Assembly: GCA_030549495.1 (NCBI GenBank)
Contig: JAUIRK010000746.1
Coordinates: 49,714-113,713 of the forward strand
Direction: 5' to 3'
DNA: 64,000 nt
Source: Nectonema munidae
Lineage: Eukaryota > Nematomorpha > Nectonematoida > Nectonematidae
Shown here: positions 36,766-45,599 of the stretch, piece by piece
Layout of the letters: each line of letters opens with the position of its first letter
Position numbering within the stretch: position 1 is the stretch's first letter
Position numbers and translations under genes: made by a program
Notes under the pieces: generated by a model
The model's input: only the letters and a program-made list of their open reading frames with translations
Told to the model about the DNA's origin: nothing
The model's database searches: none

Positions 36766-38241
36766 ATGGAAAACTTAAGTTACTTATATTCTCCATGTGT
36801 ATACTATATTTCTAGTTTAATTTTAAATATTTTTACGACTAGAAATTATGAGAGTAGATTTAATGATTGTATAGAAGATATTAAAGATAGGAATATATAT
36901 ACGAGTGATGTTAATATAATAATAGAAGAAAATATAAAATCAATAATTTTAGATAAAAACAATGACAAAATGATTAATGATGATAATGCTGACAACAATG
37001 ACGAAGAATATTATGATGTAAAGGAAATTGGAGTATCCTCACAAGAAGATATATTTTATGATGCTAGAGATAATGAAACTTATTTTGTTACTCAAGATAA
37101 TTTTGCTGATGGTCAAGGTGAAGAAAATGATAATGAACAAAACAATGAAGATGATTATGATAGATTTAAGGATAAAGATTATAAAAATCGTGACAATTGT
37201 TTAACAAGATGTATCAAGAAGTTTGGAAAATATATCCATAATAAATTTGAGAAATTGAATAAGAAAATTAAATTAAATGAAAATAATAAAAGTAAAGAAA
37301 CGATGACAGAAGAACAAAAATTCGGAAAAAAGAAATCACAATATGAAGCTAAAATATTGAAAGAAGCAATTAAAGAAGAAAATGAAAAGTTAAAAAATGA
37401 TAGAAAATTAGAGAAAAAGAAAATGGAAGATGAAGAAAAAGAGAGACAAAATGGACTAAGGAGGGTTAAAAGAGCACAGGAGTTGGCTAAAAATCTAATG
37501 AAGCATGAGAAGGATTTGCTTAAAAAGAAAGAAAAATTAGAAAGAGACAAAATAAAAAAACAAAAGAAAATAGATGAAAAAATAAGAACACAAATTGAAG
37601 ACAAAGAAAAAAATGAAAATAAAAAGGTTCAAAAATTAGAGAAAAAGAAAATGGAAGATGAAGAAAAAGAGAGACAAAATGGACTAAGGAGGGTTAAAAG
37701 AGCACAAGAGTTGGCTAAAAATCTAATGAAGCATGAGAAGGATTTGCTTAAAAAGAAAGAAAAATTAGAAAGAGACAAAATAAAAAAAAAAAATAAAATA
37801 GATGAAAAAATAAGAACACAAATTGAAGACAAAGAAAAAAATGAAAATAAAAAGTTTCAAAAATTAGAGAAAAAGAGAATCGAAGATGAAGAAAAAGAGA
37901 GACAAAATGGACTAAGGAGGGTTAAAAGAGCAAAAAAGTTGGCTAAAAATCTAATGAAGCATGAGAAGGATTTGCTTAAAAAGAAAGAAAAATTAGAAAG
38001 AGACAAAATAAAAAAACAAAATAAAATAGATGAAAAAATAAGAACACAAATTGAAGACAAAGAAAAAAATCAAAATAAAAAGGTAAAAAAGAACCAAAAT
38101 TTGGGGAAAAAACAGTACAAAATTAAAGTGATAAAAATAAATAAACCTAATGAAGTTGATGAAATAACTGTAAAATATTTGAGTGATCTACGATTCGTCT
38201 TCAACTGTTCTCATAAGAGAGTATCGACAAGGAAGGATTGA
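36766..38241 (+). CDS. Coiled-coil repeat protein, unit 2 copy (intact, 491 aa)
   Basis: A single uninterrupted frame from ATG 36766 to TGA 38239-38241. Same domains as the unit 1 copy: hydrophobic residues ~5-25, an acidic Asp/Asn/Glu middle, then a charged coiled coil with three 76-residue repeats from residue 214. The tail VIKINKPNEVDEITV is followed here by a basic end (NCSHKRVSTRKD) not reached in unit 1. No intron is needed. Changes from unit 1 in the first ~200 codons are very few (for example DRSKD to DRFKD, TRGIKK to TRCIKK). Function unknown; it lies inside a mobile or duplicated unit and may be cargo, a captured host gene or an accessory protein. Confidence 0.8.
   Translation: MENLSYLYSPCVYYISSLILNIFTTRNYESRFNDCIEDIKDRNIYTSDVNIIIEENIKSIILDKNNDKMINDDNADNNDEEYYDVKEIGVSSQEDIFYDARDNETYFVTQDNFADGQGEENDNEQNNEDDYDRFKDKDYKNRDNCLTRCIKKFGKYIHNKFEKLNKKIKLNENNKSKETMTEEQKFGKKKSQYEAKILKEAIKEENEKLKNDRKLEKKKMEDEEKERQNGLRRVKRAQELAKNLMKHEKDLLKKKEKLERDKIKKQKKIDEKIRTQIEDKEKNENKKVQKLEKKKMEDEEKERQNGLRRVKRAQELAKNLMKHEKDLLKKKEKLERDKIKKKNKIDEKIRTQIEDKEKNENKKFQKLEKKRIEDEEKERQNGLRRVKRAKKLAKNLMKHEKDLLKKKEKLERDKIKKQNKIDEKIRTQIEDKEKNQNKKVKKNQNLGKKQYKIKVIKINKPNEVDEITVKYLSDLRFVFNCSHKRVSTRKD
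37405..38088 (+). repeat. 228-bp coding repeat array, three copies
   Basis: Repeat starts are at 37405, 37633 and 37861. The first copy matches the first of unit 1; the last copy shares the KRIEDEE/RAKKLAKN variant of the last in unit 1. The array therefore changed by unequal exchange or replication slippage in the middle. Confidence 0.95.
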
Positions 38242-38245
38242 AGAT

Positions 38246-38353
38246 GAAAGAACATCTGTGACGACGCCTTTATCATAGCCGCAGGGATTTATCGTGTAAG
38301 TTTATGCTAAGGTTATCGTGGATATATATTTATCTGCTCACAGATGTTCTTTC
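38246..38353 (+). promoter_or_regulatory. Perfect 16-bp inverted repeat, unit 2 copy
   Basis: Arms at 38246-38261 and 38338-38353 are identical to unit 1 and begin 4 bp after the stop codon of the intact gene. The position suits an mRNA 3' structure, though this is inference. Confidence 0.6.
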
Positions 38354-38522
38354 CTAAACCTCCATTGACGATGCTCACGTTTGAAGACAGAAGAAGGGGA
38401 TCGTAGTTGAACGAAATATTTCTTGTTAGTTTTTCGCTAAGAAAATACAGACGGGTCGGAAATTTAGGTTTTATATTTTCAATTTCAAGTGATGGATATG
38501 GCGAAGTCGGTACTTTTCGTAT

Positions 38523-38981
38523 TTGAAGATGAAAACAAAATAATACACCGGAAGTGAGTATTTAGATAACACGAATTTTCAAAAGCAAATTTATTATTTA
38601 CTTCACATTTTCGACCTTACGGTCTTTGTCAAGAAGCTTAAATAGAAAAAGCAAAACAAAATATATTGTGTATATGTGTATAATGTGATTGAAGGTTAAA
38701 GAAATGCGATAAAAGAAAATGTCATATGTGATTGGCAAAAGGGAAAATAAATAAAAGGGGAAGGGTAATAAAGTAAAGAGAATGGGAGAATATGCCTTTG
38801 TTCTGTGTTTTGTGTCGTGAGAAATGTTTCAATATTGTAAGGGATCACACATGGAAACAATTCTCACCACACAACGCACAGAACAAAGGTCCAAAATTTG
38901 AAGTAAATAATAAATTTGATTTGAAAAGTCGTGTTTTTTAAATACTCACATTGTGTGTATTATTTTGTTTTCAATTTCAAG
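38523..38981. repeat. Fold-back repeat, unit 2 copy
   Basis: Same inverted arms as 31451-31997, with the middle ~80 bp missing so that the inner arms nearly touch ('attgtaagggatcacacatgg'). Loss of a loop at the centre of a palindrome is a common deletion type. Confidence 0.7.
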
Positions 38982-40173
38982 TATAGTTAAAGCAATTCAA
39001 GACTAAGGGGAGGGACGGCGAGAAAGCAGGCGACACAGAGTGTGAGTTCTGGCTCACATGACACCCCCGCCTTTGAGCGGATAATACCTTTTTGGGGGGA
39101 CCTGTAATCCAGAGCCAGTATACACAAAGGACTTTTAACAGACACAGATATAATAAGATAAATTTCAGCTAAATCTGAATAAAAACTATTTGGTATTGCA
39201 TAGGATTCAGTGGGTGGTCAACTCCTTGGCATGGACCACTAGCCTGATTTTGAAAGTACTGTGCACTACCTTATATCTTTTGATGATAATAATAGTATAT
39301 TAATATATTTTAGACTCTCATTCAGATTTTTTGAGTATCAAAATATTTAAAAAAAGAAATTTTATTTTTTCAGAATATTGAGTGGCCTTCTTTAAACGAA
39401 GCTGGGAGTAAAAAATGGATTTAAATGTTTTAAGCCATTCGAGTTTCTGTCGCAGTGCGATTTTTTAAGTTCGTGCAGTTGACCTACAATCCTAATTAGT
39501 ACACTGGTAAAAATAAATAGTAATTTAACTATTTCATCAGTAAATAAAAGTAGTAAAATTTGATTTTACAATTTTTATCGTTAGCTTTTTTACTATTAAA
39601 ATAATTTATTAAAAATTTGCTTTTAACCATCTGCGTTGTTAAGTAGGAGAAGTCTATATCATTCATATAGATATTAAAATTCAGCGTTCTGGAATTTATT
39701 TGCGTCAGAGAGCATAGAGTGCAGTCACTGAGAGAAAATCGTGAGGAAATAGCAAAGACAAGACAGTTGAAGACACAAATGTGCAGAGACGTGACAAGTT
39801 CGGAAGAAGGAAAATTGTTAGTTGTATTTTGTTGATTTTTTCATTTGTTAAGTCTTCAATCGTGTAAATCCTAGTCTTGTTATATTTTAGCTACAAAATT
39901 CAATATTTTTTTCATTTCCACATTTTCTAAAATAGTATAAATAATAGAAAGAGTTAATAAGAATCATATGGTGTACTATTCTTTTCTGAGATGGTTGTTT
40001 TATTTTCTTTATCTCATGTAATAAAAATTTTGGACCTATGCATACATTGGAACTTGTCTAAGTGGACCTTGGCTTATAATAATAGTTGAGTAGCCCTGTT
40101 ATATTTTTACCTTTGTCAATTACTGGAGTAGGAAGCCAAGAGATAACGCGGATATAAATGGCAGCGCTGGACT

Positions 40174-41594
40174 AAGCCTCTTAGAGGCCCTAGGCACTTT
40201 AGACTTTGGTGCCCCATATTATGTAATAAACATATAAAAATAATGAAGCATACAAAATTTTATTCATCAAAAATAAACATTAAAAAAGAAGACAATGTTT
40301 TTTTTGCTTACTTTTACTTACATTTGAAAGAATTCCTTCTGATTGCTTTAACTGCTGAGACTTTGATCAGATCCTCAAAATTGATTTTACGTAACACTTC
40401 TGCCTCTATACTCAGAAAATTTTATTTCCAATATCATTTTTAGCAATTTTTCACTTTCTAGTTGAGGCTGGAAAAAAGGTATAGAGTAATTATTCTATAG
40501 AAAAGAAATCAACTGTTTCTTGACAGAAGTCCAACTTCGATGTACCATAGATTTAGTGGATGAGCTTCACAAGGTTTTGTAGGCTTCACAGGCAAATTTT
40601 TGATTATAAAATGTTTTCCTTTTATAACGACCATCCAGTAGCGAACCTACTTAAATCTATTGATCAATAAGCGGGGAAACTTTTTTTTTTGTAAATTTTT
40701 AAATTTATTTTAAAAGAATTTGTCTCTGAAACCCAACCCTTAAACAAGTAAAGTGATATGGAAGGTCCACTCACAAGCCAAGCAATTCTTTTAAAGATAT
40801 AAAATTAAAAATTATTAGTGGAATGAAGGCCTTTTTCACCCCCTTAAAATCAAGGAGTTGCCCTCCACACCCCTCTCAATGTGCGCCCCTGGCTCATAAA
40901 TGTTATCATCGCTGTCATAAGAGGGATGTGTTAACGTACAACTTGCACACAAGTATTGCAACACCATATTTCCCATTTCGTGAACAGTATGGCTTTTTAA
41001 TTCCACAAAAGTTGAGCTGCATTCAGTAGGCATTGACTCAACTGACAGATTAAAATAACTAGAAGGTTTTACTTCGTCAACAATAAACACATGGACCCGT
41101 TGTGCTATTATTAAACGAGTTGATCACACGTGGTTTTGGACATGTAAGAAAGATTTCTATTTCCAATACTTCTTTATTCCAAAATGGATCAAACTGGCTT
41201 ATGAGTTCAAGCAGCACTAAAAATTCCCATTTTCCAATGATCCAAATCTGTATGTTCCTCGAAAAGTCAAGCCAAGTTCTGCTAACGTAGAAATTGCAGC
41301 AATGACATGTCTCAAGGCTTTCCCAGTAATCACAGCCTTCCTGAATTCCTTTCTGCATTTGTTGTTTCAAGCATGTTCCCTTTTTCGGAGTTAAGTATGT
41401 CAGCATAGAGTCTAGGTGAGTAGTGCTTTTTTCATGATTATCGATTAGAATAGCATTTTGCCAAGCACTGAAACCTTCTTTTCTAACAGTTAGAATTTTT
41501 CCGAGATACTTTTGATAAATGTCAATTAGGCACAGCTAATTGATTTGCATCAAGAAAGAAACTTTGAAATTACTCAAGATAAAAAGATTACACT
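40174..41594 (-). mobile_element. hAT element relic with transposase fragment, unit 2
   Basis: Copy of 33179-34602. The minus frames 41077-41406 (GCDYWESLETCH ... LELISQFDPF) and 40836-41090 (VDEVKPSSYFNLSVESMP) carry the two conserved hAT blocks in shifted frames. The downstream catalytic core is absent. Confidence 0.68.
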
Positions 41595-42930
41595 CAATGG
41601 CGTAGCCAGAGCGAAATACATAAGGGGGGGGGGGCACAAGAGGGGCACAAATATAGGCGTATATTGAAAAATCTGAATCACCCTTATTAAGTTTTTAACC
41701 CTATCAGTGACGAGGGGGCTATTTTAGCCCCCCTCAACTAAAATGTCTCTTGTACGAAATTGACTACATCGTTTGCTACCATACTTCGTAACATTTCCTA
41801 AAATGAATAGTTGCATCTTTTGATAGCATTTTCATGGCAGTTGAATAACCTTTTCATGTCAAAATCTGTCAATCAAAATTTAAACTTTTTCAGCAAAATT
41901 CTCACAGTATCTTTAGTTAAGCGTATAACCTTTGTTCTATATTATATACTCGTTTGAAAATTTATAAATATATACAGTTTTGAACACATAACACTTTATA
42001 GTTTAAATTTTTTCAAAATCATGGTTACTTTTTGTTAAATGTCAATCAAAATTTTGATTGATGAGAAATATATCTAATAAAATATACCTTCAAATTTTAC
42101 ATGAAATATTTTTTTATATCAAATCGGGCATACTGATTTCATTTTTGGACTTATTTTTGGAATTTAGAAATTGAAAATACATATAAGTGTGTAATAAACC
42201 TGCGGTTTACTTCTAAAATCTGTCTCTGAAAACATTCATTCAAATTTTACATGGAATATACACATTATTATAACAAATCAATAATCGCAATTTCATTTAT
42301 AAATTCTTTTTTCATTTTGAATTTGAAAATGCTAATCAATGTAAAACAAATTTGCGGTTTATTTTTAAAATCTGTCTCTGAGAATATTAATTAAAATTTT
42401 ACATGAAATATACACGCTTTTATAAAAAATCAACAATTCCTATTTCATTTAGGGATTGTTTTTGCATTTAGAATTTGAAAATATTTATAAGTATGAAACA
42501 AAGTTGCGATTTATTTCTAAAATGTCTTCGAGAAAATTCATTAAAATTTTACATGAAATATACACATTTTCATATCAAATCAACAATGCCAATTTCATTT
42601 ATAGATTGAAAACAATTGAATTCTGCGAGAATTTTCAGCAACACTTTCATAAGGTCATCAAGCTAAATGTTCCTTGTATAATTTCTCAAATATGATAAAA
42701 TTATAAGATTTCGCTTTCGTTCATGGAGCATTGATGATCTTTGTTCAGACAAAAATGCGCTTCAAAAAAGAAACAAACAACTAAGATAAACTCACTAGTA
42801 GATCGTCTGCCTTAATTCTTCTGCAAAACAAAAGGGAACAATGGTCTTAAATGGGTACCAAAATGAATCAAATTTAGGTCAAAGTATCCCAAATGCAGTA
42901 TCAAACAATAGATTTTTAAATGATATAATT
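41595..42930 (+). repeat. Partial tandem unit 3, different interior
   Basis: Begins CAATGGCGTAGCC like unit 2 and follows it for ~560 bp (G tract, TTAA-CCC end), then continues with 152-bp tandem repeats where units 1 and 2 have a hAT end. From 40029 to ~42927 it is collinear with 57767-60652, including the junction at 41595. Near its end, 'gggaacaatggtcttaaatggg' resembles the right end of the TTAA MITE family. Confidence 0.8.
42090..42640 (+). repeat. ~152-bp tandem repeats, about 3.5 copies
   Basis: The block 'aaattttacatgaaatat' recurs at about 42092, 42243, 42395 and 42547, each with 'atttcattta' and '(a)tctgtctctga' landmarks at fixed offsets. Copies are diverged (~80-85% by eye). The same array is at about 59820-60370. 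The period is near a nucleosome repeat, as in many satellites, but it sits inside a transposable unit. Confidence 0.8.
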
Positions 42931-43917
42931 TATATATAAAATTTTTCACATAAACTTCTTCAAACTTGTTTTAATGATTGCGATGAAGTGGCTTTCATCT
43001 AGAGATGGTCTTTCAATTTGGTTATCGTTTTTTCTACTCACTAATTGTCTGACATTCATTTTTTGTGAACTTTAATTTTGATTGACCTTTGGAAAATCCA
43101 GCCTTTTTAATACTTTTGTTATAACTTGGCATTTTTTCTTTATATAGGGTTGCGAACTCTATAAAATTTAAATAAAGGTCTATATGTATATATATTTACT
43201 TTTTAACAATTTATTAATGCATAATTCAATTATCACAAAACCAAAAATTTAATATCATAATTGCAGATTTTATTTTTTGTTAAGGATAGCGCCCCTATCT
43301 TCGTCTACTTAAATATTATACTTTCCCGAAAAATGGCGTCCAAATTTGAAAATTTTGAATTTTCGATCAACCAAAAAACATACAGAATAAAATATTTTCC
43401 GAGATTTTGGATACCAAATCGATAGTTAATGCTTTTTTGAATGAGCCATCCCCAGTTTTCACACGATTTGTACTTATCGAGATATTTTAGGTCAAAATTT
43501 CAACATAGGAATTTCCTATATACCCAAAATTTTGTCAGTACTGTATATTTGAAAAAAATTTTTTTGCGTATGCTAAATATTATACATATCAGATTAGTTT
43601 TTTGCGCTAATTCCAAAAATGTCTTTGTTTTAAGTTTAAATGACAAAAATATAGTCACGTAAATATATAAATTTACATTCCTGAATCACAATTTTTGACG
43701 ATGCCATAACACAAATATATATATTATATAACCCATAACTATTATATAAATACATTATTGAATTTTAAAAACGTCTAAATTTCAATTTTAAAAATAATAT
43801 TTAAATAATTTAAAATTTAAAAAATGGAAAAATTCTAATTTAATTTAGAATTATAATTTGGAAAATTACTTGGGAATTTAATATTCTGCTTAAAATATAT
43901 TCAGATAAATTGTATCT
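42931..43917. other. AT-rich DNA inside the composite block
   Basis: No gene, terminus or repeat copy was recognised. It is not shared with units 1 or 2. Possibly interior sequence of the original inserted element. Confidence 0.3.
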
Positions 43918-44210
43918 TTTTTTTTTGACAGGGTGTTTCATGCAAGGGAAGTAGAAACTTCCATATCTGCACTGATGAACTTTTTATGATAAGTCGATAG
44001 CATCGCCGGGATTCGAACCCAAAGGCTTTGGATCCGTAGGCGACGCCTAACAATAAACGATAATAATAAAGACATTTTGTCTATGAAAACATCTTTCACA
44101 TCTGATAAGATATCCTTAACAATACTCGCCATATCACTATTAACTTCCCTTATTTTGTTTAAATAATGACCCTCTATATTTTTTAAGGCTGTAACCAAAT
44201 CACTCATGCA
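43918..44210 (-). mobile_element. tRNA-derived SINE (partial)
   Basis: On the minus strand, 'ggcgtcgcctacggatcc' and 'ttgggttcgaatcccggc' match the anticodon arm and T arm (B box GGTTCGAATCC) of a tRNA, closest in pattern to tRNA-Arg(ACG). A ~75-bp body and a terminal A tract (43918-43928) follow. The 5' tRNA half with the A box is missing. The upstream sequence encodes a short frame (MSDLVTALKNIEGHYLNK) of unknown origin. It cannot fold into a full tRNA, so a truncated SINE is preferred. Confidence 0.6.
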
Positions 44211-44683
44211 TCATTCGGCTTAGCACGTTTAGCAGTTGGACAATCTACGATACAAATAAAATTAAAGCAAAGGTAGCTTACTAACACAATGAAAGATAAA
44301 AATATAAGAAAATGAAAAAGGAATGTAAAAAAATAAAATGAGTTAATAACTATTAAAAGGTTAATTAAAGGTCAGGAAACGCAATCAATTCAGCAATTTT
44401 TTTCAATCTTTTGGTGTATATAAGTGTTAAAAAAATTAGAAAAATATATCGAAAAAATATAATGGAAAACATCTCATCGAAAATGTCTAGTTTAAAAAAT
44501 CGAAAACATAATTGCCAAAGAAATTATAATCGTAAAATCATTACGCCAATTCTAACCCTAACCATGAAATTCAAGTATAAAAAGTTAAATTTTTATTTTC
44601 AAGGTACATGGGGGGGGGGGGGGGGGGACACCAAGGTACAATGGGGGGACGGCCCCTCAGGCGCCAGCTTAGCTACGCCTCTG

Positions 44684-44888
44684 CAACCAAGTCTTGTTAT
44701 TTGTGGAAAAAAGATGTTAGTCGAAAGCAGCGCTCTATTTTTGTTTCAAAAGTAGTTCAAATCGATTTTTTCCCAGTTTATCAAGGTGCTGATCCAAATA
44801 ATGCTTACAATATATTCATAGGTTTTATTATATTTTTAATCCTTCTCCATATAACGTGTGCCTAGTAGGCTCATAAACGATTTAAAAC
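44684..44888 (+). mobile_element. LINE EN-RT linker (third piece)
   Basis: Directly follows the right hAT-like terminus. Frames encode RSIFVSKVVQIDFFPVYQG then DPNNAYNIFIGFI, the 'D-n-A-Y-n-i-F' linker found after the EN domain of CR1/Jockey-like LINEs. It continues the EN domain that was cut at 27108, with a frame change nearby. It is cut again at 44897 by a hAT MITE. Confidence 0.7.
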
Positions 44889-44896
44889 CTCTAGAC

Positions 44897-45367
44897 CAGT
44901 GGTTCCCAACCTTTTTTTATCCCGTTCCCCCTTTTTCAGTCACTTTTTTTACCTGTGGACCTCTACAACTGAATAGTTTGAGCCAACAAATTTAATCAAA
45001 GATTTTTATGCAAAAAATTATTGTAGTCATCTTATTAAATCGTATATGCTTATTCATATGAAATCAAAGAAATCGTAAAGCCTGACATAAAATGTGAATA
45101 AAATTTTTTCCCAATTAAAATAGAAATTTTTCAAAAATATTGTAACTAATAAAAAGCATACATAAAGATTCAAAATATGAAACTTTAAAAAAGGGAAAAA
45201 ATATTTATTTAAAAAAGCTCTAAATATGTATATTTATATTGATTTGGAAAATAGAAGTATACTAAAGGAGATTCAGCATAAGTAGTTTGAAGTAGAATTT
45301 CCATGGACCCCTTGAAATTCTTCCATGGATCCCTAGGGGTCCATGGACCCCCGGTTGGGAACCACTG
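44897..45367. mobile_element. Complete hAT MITE, 471 bp, 8-bp target duplication
   Basis: Termini CAGTGGTTCCCAACC and GGTTGGGAACCACTG are perfect inverses. Both flanks are CTCTAGAC (44889-44896 and 45368-45375), an exact 8-bp duplication. The subterminal right part has three 'ccatgga(c/t)cc' motifs. No transposase frame. The left ~340 bp match the hAT left ends inside units 1 and 2, so it is a non-autonomous member of the same family. Confidence 0.95.
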
Positions 45368-45420
45368 CTCTAGACAAATCACACATAATAACCACTGCTC
45401 TAGACAAATCACACATAATA
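45361..45420 (+). repeat. Exact 30-bp tandem duplication across a hAT end
   Basis: 45361-45390 and 45391-45420 are identical. The repeated piece contains the last 7 bp of the MITE (ACCACTG), the target duplication CTCTAGAC and 15 bp of LINE flank, so it arose after the MITE inserted. Confidence 0.95.
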
Positions 45421-45599
45421 TTCAATCACTCACTCTTTGCGATGTATTCTTTCTAACGACTTTTTTCTTTCTTTCTTTATCATTGATATATTGCTTTCAC
45501 TTGATCTTTTTGATTGATTGAGTCAAACAAGTTTTCTCTTGATAAACGCCGTAATGTGCTTGGCAGACTCTTACATGCAAGTGCGTATGTATAGAAAGC

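Larger units (their letters stand above)
34603..41594 (+). repeat. Tandem unit 2 (7.0 kb)
   Basis: Begins CAATGGCGTAGCCAGAGCG, directly after 'aaaaagattaaact', and repeats unit 1 in the same order and strand. Differences seen: three instead of five 228-bp gene repeats, a shorter fold-back loop, ~28 bp more in the hAT left end (35687), and scattered substitutions. The near identity implies a recent duplication or gene conversion. Confidence 0.92.
27108..44683. mobile_element. 17.6-kb composite insertion with hAT-type termini
   Basis: The left terminus CAGTGGCGTAGCCAGAGCG (27108) and the inverted right terminus CAGAGGCGTAGCTAAGC (ending 44683) resemble each other over their first ~14 bp, and each is followed within 100 bp by a long G tract (27135-27148; 44610-44627). 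Flanks are CAACCAAA (27100-27107) and CAACCAAG (44684-44691): a 7-of-8 match, the 8-bp duplication typical of hAT. LINE sequence continues on both sides. Inside are two complete ~7-kb units and part of a third, then ~1.7 kb of other DNA. The block either grew by tandem duplication after a smaller hAT element inserted, or was mobilised whole; growth in place is simpler. Confidence 0.72.

Noticed and set aside
43980-44052. Functional tRNA gene on the minus strand
   Set aside because: Only the anticodon and T-arm half is present, with no A box or acceptor-stem 5' strand; a SINE body and A tract follow.
27108-44683. LTR retrotransposon or other virus-like element explaining the tandem units
   Set aside because: No reverse transcriptase, integrase, gag or terminal-repeat priming signals were seen in the units; the ends are hAT-like and the only RT belongs to the surrounding LINE.
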